From Eucommia ulmoides (taxonomy: Eukaryota > Streptophyta > Magnoliopsida > Garryales > Eucommiaceae): a DNA stretch of 64,000 nt. Below, in pieces: positions 11,905-23,099 of the stretch. The first letter of the stretch is position 1; the number at the start of each line of letters is the position of its first letter. The stretch lies in contig CM028327.1 in assembly GCA_016647705.1 (NCBI GenBank), positions 8,317,726-8,381,725 on the forward strand. Direction: 5' to 3'. A program made the position numbers and the translations under genes. The notes below the pieces were generated by a model. It was not told the origin of the DNA. It searched no databases and saw only the letters and a program-made list of their open reading frames with translations.

Positions 11905-12059
11905 ACAATGTCTCCAAAAGACTTCATTAGCCGAATAGAAACCTCTTCAAGGAAAGAGAAATCGCCAAGCACTTTATTTCTCTTGCTCTTGCGCTATCAC
12001 CGGACAACAAGATGTAGCTCTCTCAAGACCAAGCAAATGTAGGATCCATTGATTGGATG

Positions 12060-12215
12060 GATTGTAGAAAGATGATCGAGAATGTTTTTCTTTCTAAGGA
12101 AGTGTGATCATAATGTTGCTCATTTGCTAGTTTTGTTATCGATTGAGCATCCAAAGTTGGAGCCAAGATTCTTGGTGGAGGTGGAATCCATAGGGATACC
12201 ATTGACACGCACCTT
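12060..12215 (+). pseudogene. LINE/RVT_3-type RNase H tail (fragment)
   Basis: The frame from 12082 gives FFLRKCDHNVAHLLV followed by HPKLEPRFLVEVES. The shape, a basic strand, then a Cys-Asn-x-x-Ala-His helix and a Pro/Glu-rich end, resembles the C-terminus of the RNase H domain found in plant non-LTR elements and related RVT_3 proteins. Only about 45 codons are alignable by eye, upstream sequence (12035-12080) seems to continue the domain in another frame, and no catalytic residues are covered. A weak call. Confidence 0.35.
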
Positions 12216-13756
12216 GAAGAGTTGTTGGTTGGAAGTGGTGGCCGGAGATGGTGGTGGGAGGTGGGAAGGGGGTTCAGTAAGAAAAAAAAAATAAAGAAAA
12301 AATAAAGAAAAAGAATGAAAATATAAAAATATATATAAAAAAAAAATCAAAATTGATTTGAAAATTGTAAAAGCGATAAAAAATGCGAAACAATGAAATA
12401 GAGGGTAATGGTATTTATAAAAAATGATTTTACTTCAATACATCATAGTGATTTTGATGTTTTGATACATGTCTCCCATCTCAACCATTGAGGTCCCATC
12501 CATGAGCCAAGTGGCACCATCTACACCCTCCATGTCCCTTTCATGTACATTTTTCGCGAATAACAAAGTGGTTTTGGGCTAGTAAGTCACTAGCAGGTAA
12601 TAGGTAAGTTGCAAGTTCTACCTAAAGAAGTTGTAAGTTCGTGTCCGATCCCAATTTTGTCTATGAAAAACGCATCTAATTGTATTAGTGTTTATGAAAA
12701 GCGCATCTAATTGTCAGTGACTAAGCCCTAATGTCCAAATCATGTCATGAGATGGTAGGGTGTGCAGATCTCATGACTAAATGCTGTTAATTTAAAATTA
12801 TATTGCTTAAATTCTGTCGAGTCATCTTCTTGCATTCATCTTAATTTGTTTGGATGTTTGAGTGCTCATTTTGTGGATAACATGTCTACATTATTCCCTC
12901 CTCTTTTGGCATGTTATGTTAGTGATTTTGTTATCATAAATTTAAAGGTAGAAAACAATTCATGTTGATATGTTGGGAACAAATTTATTAGCAAAAAGAA
13001 TTCTCGACAACAAGTCAATAATAAATAAGTTGGGTCTCAAACAACTTACATTGGTAATACTTCAATAGCACTTTAAGCAAGTTACTAAGTTATCGGCGCT
13101 GATTTAAACTAATTCTTAATTTAAAAGCTTGCAAATTTAGTCTCCATGCCGCCTTAGATATGTCAATGGTTTTGGGTTTCTTTCCCTTCTTGGGTTTTTA
13201 GGTTCCCTGAAAGTAAAGAGGATTGGCTTATGACGTTTTGGGTGTTTCAGATGGTCCTAGATTTGAAAATTGATTGATAAAATTATTAGTTGTTCATTTT
13301 TTCTTCATTTTGTTGTGAATTGATCTTTATTTTTTTAGAACAAAAAAATTGAATCATGGATTGATGTTTTTTTTTTTTTCGGGAAATAAAATTGAATTGT
13401 GTTCCTAGATGGCTTGTAAATTATTATGGTTAATGTGTATTTTTCTTTGCCTTTTACTATGTATCAATGACCTCGATTTTTTCAATGTGTATTCTCATCG
13501 CAGATGTCATTTTGCGACAGAGCATGAATCCAATCGGAACATATAAGTTAGGTTTTCTTTAAAATTTCTATGTAAAAACATCCTACCGAGAAAGAGTAGT
13601 TGATGCTCTGGTACCACCGACAGTGAGCGGTCTAGGCACCATGCAAGAACATCCATATGACTTAAGAGGGAGTTAAGCTTTGGTGGCGCCAAACAAGAAA
13701 CAAATATAACTTAGAATTTAACATTTCGATAGGAAACAAGCAATAGAGTACATATA
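12216..13756. other. Intergenic DNA, nothing recognised
   Basis: AT-rich sequence. A 24-bp block (about GCGCATCTAATTGT) is repeated at 12670 and 12704, and a tRNA-like B-box string occurs near 12640. No gene could be supported. Confidence 0.5.
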
Positions 13757-14044
13757 TTATTGTCTATCTAATACAAAAAATTGTAGGTTCCACATTTGCC
13801 AACAAATAAATACATGTATCCATTTTTTGGTCATTTTTTTAGCCCTAGTTCTACTCGGTTTACCAAATACTTCTAGGTGTTCATCATTCACGTGGATTCC
13901 ATCGTTGTCGTCGGAATTGGGAATGTTTGCAGGAGAATCAACGTTATCGACCGACGGGCTATGACTGGCGGGTTGGGGGCGGGTAGTTTCAGGTGCGGCC
14001 ATCTGACGGAGAGGCTCTACTATAGATAAACTTCTCGTCTTCAT
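13757..14044 (-). CDS. Hypothetical ORF, 95 codons, possibly transposon-derived
   Basis: The ORF begins MKTRSLSIVEPLRQ, has a Pro/Ser/Asp-rich middle (residues 18-55) and a basic RTRAKKMTKK near residue 65. I do not recognise a family. N-termini with a KTR start, a disordered middle and a short basic patch are common in plant transposon proteins, and the ORF lies next to the MULE at 14413, so a transposon origin is the simplest idea. There is no sign of conservation to test from here; it may be a chance frame. Confidence 0.25.
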   Translation of the reverse strand: MKTRSLSIVEPLRQMAAPETTRPQPASHSPSVDNVDSPANIPNSDDNDGIHVNDEHLEVFGKPSRTRAKKMTKKWIHVFICWQMWNLQFFVLDRQ

Positions 14045-14412
14045 GTGTTGTTCACTGTCAATTATCTTTTACGGCTTTGGTTTCGGCATTGCGGATGAAA
14101 GGTAATTTTCTCTGATTTGATATGAGTTTTTGAGTGTTTCTCTTGGGTTTGTTCGCTACCATCTCCGACGATCCGGACTTTACTCGGAGCTTCTGTGTTT
14201 CAATTGCTCACGAATTTATCTGAGTTTTTGAACCAGATTTGTTGTTTGGTTCGGTGGTGTTTGGTTTGGCAATGGTGGAGACAGTGGTGGAGATGGTAAT
14301 TCTTTGGTGAAGGCGGTGGTGTTGTTCGGCGATGGTGTTTGTTTGGTTTGGTGGTGTTGTTCGGAGGTTTGGTTTTGTGGTGCAGAAAAACAAAGAGTAC
14401 AAAAATATGAGA

Positions 14413-14640
14413 TTTTTATTATTTAGCCCTTATTTAAGAGATCATTTAGAAGAAAAAAAAAAAAACTTTTTTCAACTGTTCATGTAGGAATTAGATCTCA
14501 AGGTACAACCAATTAAATTTTTGGTCTTTCAGCAGATAAAATAGGACGTAAAAAGACATATATACCCCTATCTCTCATTTTACGTTAACTCTCTCTCTCT
14601 CTCTCTTTTCTCTGACTCACAATTCACACTTTCTCTCTCT
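14413..14640 (+). repeat. Left TIR of the 14.4-17.2 kb MULE
   Basis: Pairs in inverse orientation with 16990-17221, with small indels in the A- and CT-rich tracts. The outer 180 bp align best. Confidence 0.7.
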
Positions 14641-15539
14641 CTAAACCTACCCACAACGTTGTGGTTCACTCTTTCTCTCTAGTTTCTCTCTCTCTGTCAA
14701 TCGAAACGGCTGGCTATAGTGGTCAATGGTGCTGAGGTCATTGGAGACGAAGATGAAGATCTTCACATGAGGCACGTAGATGGCATCGACGTCCAAATCT
14801 CAGATCTGGCAAAATCGTTCTGATCGTTCAGAATGGCAAAATCTCAAATCTGGACGATCGTTCCGGCGAAACCGTTCTGGAACCACATCCCAAATCTTAT
14901 GTCTGGGTTATCGGACGCGAATATCTAGGACTTGTCGATAGAACAACTATCGACAGTGGTATTTCGACGAAGTTTTCGATTCAGCAGTATTGTTCGTTTT
15001 GAAGGTGTTTTTCAAGTGACTTTCATTGTCGTCGAGATGCCATCGTGGTTCACTCTCTCTCTCTCTCTCTCTAAGCCAGATGTGGGATTTCCATGTCTCC
15101 CTCTCTCTCTTCGCACAGATCTGAGCTCTGCAATGTTGATGTTCGATTCGACGGTGTTGATGTCCGATTCAACGGTATTGCTCGGCGGTGGTAATGTTCG
15201 TTTTTTATTCGACGGTGTTGTTCGCACAGATCTGAGCTTTTTTTTCCCCTGAAGAGGATGATGAAGATGGTGTTATAATTACATTTTCCCCCCATATTTT
15301 AGTTTTAGTTTTGATTTTTTTATTTTTTTTTTCTACAAACTAACACTCTCACTTTCCCTCTCACACTCAAATCTGGATTTTCTCGATTTAAATTTTTCAA
15401 ATCTGGTTCGGAAATGGTGTCGGCGGTAATGATGGTGGTCATATGAATGGTGTTGGAGGTGGATGGGGTGTTCATTTTTTATGTTAACGTCGGTGTTTGC
15501 TTGATTTGTTCACATATAGGTGTCTAGACAACATGGATA

Positions 15540-15595
15540 CGTTAACGTTAACATATGGGATGAAAATGTTCATTAACGTTAACGCACACCCAGCT

Positions 15596-15634
<39 letters not shown>

Positions 15635-16290
15635 AGATAAATATCACACAAGGTGAGTTAACATTAACACCTAAGAGAACCCAAAAAATGTACATTAACG
15701 TTAACGTAAACCCAACTCAAACACACATTAACGGTAACGTGAATTTCACATCATAATTTTGTAACATAGACAAAGTTTGACCAAAAATAAAAATAAAAAT
15801 AAACACAAACAGGGTGTATTGCTGAAAATGAGTAAACGTTAACACACAAAAACAGATGAGATATTGTAAGTTAACATGAACACACAAAAAAAGAACATGG
15901 AATGCAATACATTAACGTGAAATTTAATTGTAATTTTGTAATATAGGTAAGGTATTTTACTTGAACAGTTTACGTTAAGTCAGTTGATAATATGAGTTAA
16001 CATTAATGTGACACACACAAATAGATGGGGGAGGTGCTTAAAAGTTGGAAAAAAATCATGAATGCAATAATGTTAACGTGAATTCAAAATGTAATTTTGT
16101 AATATAGACAAGGGGTATTGCTTAAAGTGTTTACGTTAATGTTAACACCCCTGAATGTATGTTTGAGTTGTGTTTGCGTTAACGTTAATACCTATATTTT
16201 GGATTCTCTTCTATGTTAACATTAACACAGTCATGTTGTCCAGAAAACATGTGTGAAAAAATTACACAAACACTAACATTAACGTAAAAA
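15540..16290. repeat. Dispersed TTAACGTTAACG motif cluster
   Basis: At least twelve short sites of the form (C/G)(A/G)TTAACGTTAACG with single-base variants (e.g. TTAACATTAAC) at irregular spacing of 30-80 bp. A run of 34 A interrupts the cluster at 15599-15632. Confidence 0.75.
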
Positions 16291-16989
16291 GAACACCCCA
16301 TTCATCTCCACCACCATCGAGCAAAATTAATCTATATTTCAACACAATCAAAAAAAAAAATATTGAACAAACCCTAGAATGAGCGACACGAAATGAACGA
16401 GATCTGAACGCCACAACAAAATTCAATTCAGATCTAAAATTTTCCAATTCAGATCTGAAAATTTTCTAAGAAAAAATCAAGAATAACCAAAAAACCCTAA
16501 GAAAAAATCAACAAAACCTTAGAGAAATTAGAATTGATGCTCATTACTTTTCTTCCTTTCTCGATAACAGCAATTGAAAAGGCAAAATCGGATCTCAAGA
16601 GCTCCCAAGTGATGGTGACCGGCGTTTTTGAGTCGAAAAAACTGCTAAAAAGCGGCGAGCATCTAGACGACGTCTTGACAACGGCGACGAGATCTGAGAA
16701 CCTCAGATCTGGAAATCCAAACCTGAGAAAAGACCGAGAGAGAGAGAAAAAAAAAAGAGAGAAAGAGAACCAGCGACCCATAAAAGCTCACCGCCGTCGC
16801 AGATGGAGAGAGAGATCTTGAACGTCGTCGTCACAAAGAGCTCGTCGCCGTCGCAAAAAGCTTGCCGCCTTCTGGTTTCACCGCCTCTTCACCAGCACTT
16901 CTTCCACCGTCTTTCTTCTCATCCCTAACCTCCGTCTTTAGACTTTAAAGAGAGAGAGAGAGAGAGGGGGTCTGGTTTCTTTCACGCGA

Positions 16990-17221
16990 TGTTAGGTTTA
17001 GAGAGTGAGTGAGAGAGAGGATAGAGTGAACAATTAACGTAAATGAGAGAGATATGATTTGTTTTAGGGGTATTTGTGTCGTTTTACTATCTTTTTTTGT
17101 CTGTCAAAGGACCAAAAATTTAATTGATTATACCTGGAGGTCTGATCTCTAAACAAACTGTTCAAAATGATTTTTCTCTACATGAGTCATGACCTCTTGA
17201 ATGAGTACTAAATAATAAAAA
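16990..17221 (-). repeat. Right TIR of the 14.4-17.2 kb MULE
   Basis: Inverted partner of 14413-14640. Confidence 0.7.
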
Positions 17222-17438
17222 CTTCAAAAAAAATTATTAAAAAAGAGATGAGATGAGGGTAGTTTGACCATTCACTAATTTAGATTATTTTATTATTTTT
17301 CTGTTTTGAATGAGTAAGGGTAAAATGGTCATTTCATTAAAAAATACTCCGGCTAGAGATTTCCGTGGTAATTTTGAAAGTTAAGAGGGTGTATATGAAA
17401 TATCAAAAGAGTTGAGGGGTGTAAATAGTATTAACCCT

Positions 17439-17448
17439 TATAAAAATA
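17439..17448 (+). promoter_or_regulatory. Putative TATA box of the NF-YB gene
   Basis: TATAAAAATA lies about 230 bp upstream of the chosen ATG, giving a 5' leader near 200 nt. It is the best TATA-like site in the region, but the area is AT-rich. Confidence 0.4.
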
Positions 17449-17678
17449 GGAAATGAAATTACAAGTTGAGTTGGTCATGGTACCTACCTATAATGCATAC
17501 AGTTAAATTACAGGAAGCAGAAGGAGCGAGTCCAAGGGACAAAATTAGTGAAATCCACCCCAAGCCTTTTATCTCCCTTTTTGCTTGCCTACTTTTATGC
17601 TTCTCTTTGCCACATAAAACACCTCCAAGGCTCACACCATTCATTCCCCCTCCCCAAAAACAACATTTATTTAGAGAG

Positions 17679-18278
17679 ATGGAAGATGATAGACACATCA
17701 GTGGAAGCCCAGAAAGCCCATGCTCTAAGAGCAGCAACAGCACCTTCGCAACCTCATCCGCCAACAAGGAGCAAGACCGGTTTCTCCCCATAGCCAACGT
17801 AGGCCGGATCATGAAAAAAGTGATCCCTGGAAACGGCAAGATCTCCAAGGATGCCAAGGAGACTGTCCAAGAATGTGTGTCGGAGTTCATCAGCTTCGTC
17901 ACCGGAGAGGCCTCCGACAAGTGCCAAAGGGAGAAGAGGAAGACCATTAATGGCGATGATATCATTTGGGCCATCACCATCCTAGGGTTCGAGGATTACG
18001 TCGACCCCCTTAAGCAGTACCTCAACAAGTATCGGGAATTAGAGGGAGAGAAACTCAACGTTATTAATCCCAAGCAACCACCACCACCACCTCCATACGA
18101 GCAAAGGCAAAACATGGCTTATAATAGTCATGTGTATTCACCCGCCGGGACCATAATGTCTCAGCCTTCTTTCGTTTCCAGCGATCATCAACTGCCCTTT
18201 CCGATGCCTTTCTCTCAGAATGTGATCCCAAAGCCGGTGCCTCAGCAAGAGCACATCGATTCCGTGGGGCAATGGTGA
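17679..18278 (+). CDS. NF-YB: Nuclear factor Y subunit B (NF-YB) transcription factor
   Basis: A 199-residue, single-exon protein. NF-YB pairs with NF-YC through a histone fold; with NF-YA the trimer binds CCAAT boxes in promoters. Residues 33-121 are the histone-fold core: [65 protein letters not shown] and [15 protein letters not shown]. The Lys in ISKDAK (LEC1-type proteins have Asp there) places it among the non-LEC1 NF-YBs, which act in flowering and stress. The N-terminus is Ser-rich; the C-terminus has seven prolines in a row near residue 131, then a Gln/Pro-rich tail. I chose the ATG at 17679 because family proteins start a short distance before the core; the frame stays open 71 codons further upstream, but those codons look like leader sequence. 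No lesions seen. Confidence 0.95.
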   Translation: MEDDRHISGSPESPCSKSSNSTFATSSANKEQDRFLPIANVGRIMKKVIPGNGKISKDAKETVQECVSEFISFVTGEASDKCQREKRKTINGDDIIWAITILGFEDYVDPLKQYLNKYRELEGEKLNVINPKQPPPPPPYEQRQNMAYNSHVYSPAGTIMSQPSFVSSDHQLPFPMPFSQNVIPKPVPQQEHIDSVGQW

Positions 18279-19604
18279 GGTAACAACAACAACTACACCT
18301 TTATCCCACTCGTGTGTGACATGTAATTAGTATTCGGACCGACTTTTAGTGAAAGAGCAAATTTATTTTACTGTTTTGGTGCGGAAGACAAGTTAGTTAA
18401 TGCCCCTCTTAATGTCCTTCTATGCTCATTTATAAATTGTTATAGTTTGTTGTTTGGTGGTAAAACTTAACAACACTTTTGATAATGCCAAAATCGAAGA
18501 TGATTCTTCGTGTTTGCAATACGATTTTTTTTCTAGATTCACTACAACAAAATTCACAAGCTATCTTGTATTCCCAAAGCCGAGCGGGACTTTTGGTCCG
18601 ATAAACAAATTGAGATTGAAGAGATCCCAAGCGCAAGAAAGACATCAATCACTACACTCCTTCTAACCATATTGGGTGGAGGCCATGTCCCCAAGTACTC
18701 ATTTCTTTTTCTTCTGTCTTACATTTTTGTTGCAACTAACTTAAAACCCGTGTCTGAAGGCATGACTGTTAAAAAAATTAAACCAAAAGAAAGAATTGAC
18801 AAATTTTTTTCTATTTATACAATATTTTACACATGTTTTATTAAGAAATCAACAATAATTAACATTTAAATGTCATCTTCAAATAACAATGTACATTATA
18901 AAATTGATATATCAAATAACATAAATATTCAACTATGAAAATAATACCACAATCGGGAATAGAAATAGAAGTAGGCCTGGAAGGAAACGAAATTATAATT
19001 TCCAGTTTGGAGAAGTAGGTCTGGAAGGAAACAAAATTAAGAAAACTATATTATAATTTAATAAGAGAAAAAAAGAAAAAAGAAAAAAAACAAACTTATA
19101 AAAGACAAAAGATAAAACAACCGTTTATTATATAAAAAAGCCCAAATTTATAAAACACCAGTTTATTACTATATAGATATAAATATTAGGTTAATTTAGT
19201 GGATTAATCTTGACCATTTTTTATGGGGTATAAAGAACGGCTGAAATTTTCCTAGAGCTTATGTAAGTCTTGTTTTATTATATAGATGATGCCAAATAAA
19301 AATTTGTGTTTAACTTATGTAACTAAATAAATTCAATTTAATTGACAAAAAAAAATTAAAATATTAGTTAAAAGACAAAAAAACAAAGTAAAAAATATAA
19401 ATATTCATGTCGTATTTTTGTCAATACTTATTCATGTAATTTAGACTTAAGTTCAATAATTAATTTTAATATTTTTTTTCAAAATGACAATTGTATCTTT
19501 AAACCGGATTAGAACAAACTCAGGAGAATAAATAAAGAAAAAAAAAACAAGGGTATTTTGTAATGAGCCTCTAATTTTGAGACCCAATGTTTATCCAACC
19601 TAGT
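18279..19604. other. 3' flank of NF-YB and AT-rich intergenic DNA
   Basis: Roughly 150-250 bp after the stop should be the NF-YB 3' UTR. A CACTACAACAAAATTCAC string at 18540 resembles a DNA-transposon end, but no partner was found. The rest is AT-rich with no gene. Confidence 0.5.
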
Positions 19605-20218
19605 GAATTTTTAGTTTTGATCTACGACTCATATTTTAATACTTTTGGATCGGAGATCCAAACGTTCCTTGCAAATAATGGATATGCCCTTGAAATTTTT
19701 TTTTTTTAAAATATAGCCGATTTGAAATATCGTGTCATGTTCTACAGCTTCCTAATCTTGATCGTTTTAAAAAAAAAAAAAAAAATTGTTGATCACTAAT
19801 AAAAATTTGCGACTTCAACAAGAAAGAAACATAGATAAGAAGAAAGTTGGGTAAATTTCTTATAAAGAGGCCAAAATTTTGGACTTAATAGGATATAGTT
19901 TCAAAATCATGAACCATTAACCGCAAAGACTAAAAAACAAAGGGCAAACAAATATTATCCAATTTGACCCGTCCCATCCCGAAGGTATAACCAAAAAGCA
20001 AGGGAAAATAGATATTACCCAATTTGACCAGTCCAGTCCCAGAGGTATAAATGTCAATTGATATTAAATACTTTACTAATTTTCAATTTTAATCTACAAT
20101 CCATATTTTAATATTTTTTTGTCGATGTATTAAAATATGTCCTTGTAATTATTTTTTTAAAATAATAGCCGATTGGAAATATCGTGACATGTTCTATAGT
20201 TTCCTAATCTTGATCATA

Positions 20219-20267
<49 letters not shown>

Positions 20268-20560
20268 AAAAGTTGTTGATTGCTAATAAAAATTTGCGAC
20301 TTCAACCAAATTGCATTTGCAACACTTTTTTGATAAATTTAATAAAGAAACGTAGACATTTTTGTCAGAAGAAAGTTGGGTAGATTTCGTATAAGGATCC
20401 CAAAATTTTGGACTAAATAGAATATAATTTTAAAATCAGGAACCATTAACCGAGAAGCCCAAAAAATAAGAGGCAAACAAATATTACCCACTTTGACCCG
20501 TCCAGTCCCAAGGGTATAAATATCACTTGATTTTAAATGCTTTACTAGTTTTGTGTTTTT
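19605..20560 (+). repeat. Tandem duplication of about 470 bp upstream of GK3
   Basis: Copy 1 runs from about 19605 to 19990 and copy 2 from about 20085 to 20555. Shared landmarks in the same order: TAGCCGATT(T/G)GAAATATCGTG, TTCCTAATCTTGATC, AATAAAAATTTGCGACTTC, GAAGAAAGTTGGGTA, CCAAAATTTTGGACT and TTTGACCCGTCC. A third partial copy of the unit end lies between them (19995-20085). The copies differ by substitutions and by about 60 bp of inserted sequence in copy 2, so the event is not recent. Confidence 0.85.
20222..20265 (+). repeat. Poly(A) run of about 44 bases
   Basis: A homopolymer in copy 2 of the tandem duplication; copy 1 has 16 A at the matching place, so it expanded after duplication. 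Length may be unreliable in any assembly. Confidence 0.9.
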
Positions 20561-20893
20561 TGGATTTGACCGAAATCTTCAACGAAAAATATAATCTTTG
20601 CACTTAAATCAATCATAGGTAAGTGTTGAGATGTAAAATAAAATTTGGTCAAATTAGAGGGGGACAAAGTGTAATTAATCAAAAAAATATTTGTGATTTA
20701 TTTTAGAGGCCCAAACAAAGCCCATCTACAATGGATATGGATTGGATTTTTGCAGGAGATAAACCCTAAAAAAAAAACTAACACAGTCCATCGAAATTTT
20801 CCAGAAATTTCTTGTTTTTGCTGATTTGCCCCCTCTTTTTTGTGTGAATTTACTCTTTGATTTTCCCTGATTCTGTTCACATTTTATCAATCG

Positions 20894-21784
20894 ATGCTCC
20901 TCCGACGAATCTGCACCTCAATTCCGAGTTTTAATCAAAATCTGTTCTCGATATACCGGAAATCGGCACACCCATTTGTTGTTCTTGATTCGATTTCAAA
21001 ATTTCAGATCCAAATCGGAAGAACACCGATTTTGAGATCTAGCCGTCGATTTATCTCGTCAATGGGTGACGCCAGAAGACCCCCCGCCGTCCCTATCCCG
21101 GCGTTGGAATCGGCGGATCGGTCGGAGTTGTACCGGGCGCTTGAATCCTCTCTGAGTTCGCCGTTCAGTTCCGAGCCGTACGTTCCGAGCCCTAATCCTC
21201 TGATCGTCGTGATTAGCGGTCCGAGCGGCGTCGGAAAGGACGCCGTGATCAAGAGGCTGATCGAGGTCAGGGAGACGATTCATTTCGTGGTGACGGCGAC
21301 GAGTCGTCCAAAACGCGCCGGCGAGATCGACGGCAAGGATTACTTCTTCGTGAGCAAGGACGAGTTCTTATCAATGGTGGAGAGAGACGAATTTCTCGAG
21401 TACGCCCTGGTGTACGGCGATTACAAGGGAATACCAAAGAATCAAATCCGAGAAAAAATGGCGAAAGGGTGCGATATCGTGGTGAGAGTCGATATTCAGG
21501 GGGCGGCGACGTTGAAGAAAATTCTGGGGAACTCCGCTGTGTTTGTTTTTCTGGTGGCGGAGAATGAGGCGGCGCTGGTGAAGAGATTGGTCGACCGGAA
21601 AACAGAGACCGCGGAGACGCTGCTGGTGAGAATCGCCACCGCCAGGGAGGAGGTGAAGCACGTCAAGGATTTCGATTACGTGGTGGTGAACGCCGAAGGG
21701 AAGTTGGAGGATTCCGTTAAGTTAGTTCAGTCGATTATTGACGCCGAGAAAGCGAAGGTGTGGCAGAGGAAGGCGGTGGTTTGA
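20894..21784 (+). CDS. GK3: Guanylate kinase, organelle-targeted (GK3-like)
   Basis: A 296-residue protein that phosphorylates GMP/dGMP to GDP/dGDP with ATP. Residues 102-290 form the kinase: P-loop GPSGVGKD (109-116), GMP-binding segment [18 protein letters not shown] (136-153), [11 protein letters not shown] (169-179), VDIQG (199-203) and the lid [15 protein letters not shown]. The P-loop ends in Asp rather than Ser/Thr; the duplicate at 48.6 kb has it too, so it is a family trait and not a lesion. The first 56 residues are rich in Arg and Ser with few acidic residues ([15 protein letters not shown]), fitting a plastid and/or mitochondrial transit peptide. I kept the first ATG for that reason; Met57 would give a cytosolic form. 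Length and layout fit Arabidopsis GK3. The coding part has no intron. Confidence 0.95.
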   Translation: MLLRRICTSIPSFNQNLFSIYRKSAHPFVVLDSISKFQIQIGRTPILRSSRRFISSMGDARRPPAVPIPALESADRSELYRALESSLSSPFSSEPYVPSPNPLIVVISGPSGVGKDAVIKRLIEVRETIHFVVTATSRPKRAGEIDGKDYFFVSKDEFLSMVERDEFLEYALVYGDYKGIPKNQIREKMAKGCDIVVRVDIQGAATLKKILGNSAVFVFLVAENEAALVKRLVDRKTETAETLLVRIATAREEVKHVKDFDYVVVNAEGKLEDSVKLVQSIIDAEKAKVWQRKAVV

Positions 21785-22510
21785 GGCGGCGCCGGCGTCG
21801 GCGTCGGCAGAAGTGGGTTAGGTAAGGGCCTGGTTGTATAACTGTTTACATTGACTAGCAGAATTTTTGTCCAATAATTTACGAAATTAAAAATTTATCG
21901 TATACTGTTTAGGTGTTATAATAATTTTTTTTTAAATTTAAAATTATTTTAATATATTAAAAATATAAATTATAAAAAATATAATTTTTTTATGACGTAC
22001 AGTATTTTTTTATTTTTGCCTGTAATTTTAAACTTCTTTGCCAGTAATTTTAAACTTCTGCAAACATCATTGCACGGCATTGATTATGTAGACTAAACTT
22101 TTAATTTGGTAATCTGTTCAAAAAAAAAAAAATTATTTAAAAATTAATATAATATTTTAGACACAAAAAATCATAAATCTAATAATTAATTCAAAATAAT
22201 TTTTGTGTCGAGATAATTAACACCGTTGGATCATATTTTCAATCATCGACATTTTATGTAATAATCTATTTTATTTTTTAAAATTAATATAGTGATGTTT
22301 ATTTTATATTATTATTTGAATTGAAACTCACTTATTTAAATATTTGCATATTTTCATTTATAATTTGCCATTCTTGTTCTTGTTGTAGGGTAACGAAGGA
22401 GGAGGAATGAAAGATTAGCAAAAGGAGCGACAATTTGTTGTTATTGAATCGAGTGTTTTTTAGGACAAAAGATTTGTGTAATTTTGATTGTATAATGTAT
22501 TTTTATTTTT
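21785..22510 (+). other. GK3: GK3 3' UTR with an intron
   Basis: Shortly after the stop codon comes a donor, TTAG|GTAAGG (intron from 21822), and at 22388 an acceptor, TTGTTGTAG. The downstream exon (from 22389, starting GGTAACGAAGG) runs to about 22510. The same exon, preceded by the same TTTATAATTTGC...TGTAG acceptor, occurs three more times in the window (51406, 61836, 63231), which supports its being a real conserved block. A spliced intron after the stop could expose the transcript to nonsense-mediated decay; that is inference. Confidence 0.65.
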
Positions 22511-22529
22511 TGTTTAAAAATTATTTATT

Positions 22530-22710
22530 TTATGAGTTTTTTATTATTTAATTTTTCATATAGAGAGACCATTGAGAAAAAAAAAAAAAAAAAAAAAATT
22601 ATTTTTCATATGTTTGGTTAGGGATCAAACTTTCTCATACAGGGAGTTTAGTTTTTAGTCTTCCGACTATCCAAGATGAGCGGCAATGGACAATAATACC
22701 CCTGTTTACC
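22530..22710 (+). repeat. Probable left TIR of the large MULE
   Basis: In order, TTTTTATTATTTA, an A run, GGGATCAAAC, TTTTTAGTCTTCCGAC and AATACCCCTG parallel the left TIR at 14413-14570. The inverse copy at 38080-38180 is much weaker (GGATCTGAAAACTTAA against TTAGTTTTTAGTCTTCC). Confidence 0.45.
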
Positions 22711-22943
22711 CCGATGAGCCAGTTGGACAGATTGATTCGGTCATGGTAAGTAACAAAATAGAGATTTTTAAACTGATTCAAATACACATACGACATTCTT
22801 TACATATGACGGGAATTTTCAAAAATAATATTTTCAAATTTGTAGGCGTTGCAGAACTGGTACAAGGTGAAGAATCTAAAACGATGGCGACGGCGGCTAT
22901 ATTTGGTGACAGCGATCGAAGAGGTTTTTAAGACGAAGTAAAA
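22687..22943 (+). CDS. Small two-exon ORF at the MULE left end, unknown
   Basis: Exon 1 starts with ATG at 22687 (MDNNTPVYPDEPVGQIDSVM) and ends at a perfect donor, ATG|GTAAGT (22745). Exon 2 starts after TTTGTAG at 22844 and joins in frame to give ALQNWYKVKNLKRWRRRLYL and a TAA after EEVFKTK; about 51 residues in all, with a strongly basic Trp-rich second half. I do not recognise it. The basic segment recalls calmodulin-binding helices such as those near the ends of plant Ca-ATPases, but the match is too loose to name. It lies just inside the TIR, where captured host exons or a MULE accessory ORF are both plausible. Confidence 0.35.
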
Positions 22944-23099
22944 TCAAGTTACTCGATTGTATTCATTGAAAAATTATATAATCGCGTCTAATCTCGTTTT
23001 CGTTTTTTCCCAATGTTGGTATAATGTTTCAACCTTGTTTTTTCGAGTTTTGGCGACGAATGAATGCCTTGTTCTTGGGGGGAGAAAGGGGTAGGGACG

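Larger units (their letters stand above)
14413..17221. mobile_element. Non-autonomous Mutator-like element with long TIRs
   Basis: The two ends are inverted copies of each other over more than 200 bp: TTTTTATTATTTAG at 14413-14426 pairs with CTAAATAATAAAAA at 17208-17221, and inner blocks pair too (AATTAAATTTTTGGTC against GACCAAAAATTTAATT, both followed by an ATACCCCTA-type block and a CT/GA-rich stretch). The 2.8-kb body has no transposase. It contains CT/GA-rich arms and, at 15540-16290, many TTAACGTTAACG-like motifs also seen in the large MULE at 22.6-38.2 kb, whose left end resembles these TIRs. The element ends about 460 bp upstream of the NF-YB start codon. No clear 9-bp target duplication. 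Confidence 0.7.

Noticed and set aside
12570..12660. tRNA-like A and B box strings, possible SINE
   Set aside because: Only loose matches to both boxes, no target duplication or tail; too weak to call.
16534..16821. 95-codon plus ORF with a charged C-terminus
   Set aside because: Lies in the GA-rich arm of the non-autonomous MULE; an opposite-strand frame is equally open.
17459..17980. 173-codon minus ORF
   Set aside because: Antisense shadow of the NF-YB gene.
18537..18560. CACTACAACAAAATTCAC as a transposon terminus
   Set aside because: No inverted partner within several kilobases and no coding remnant.
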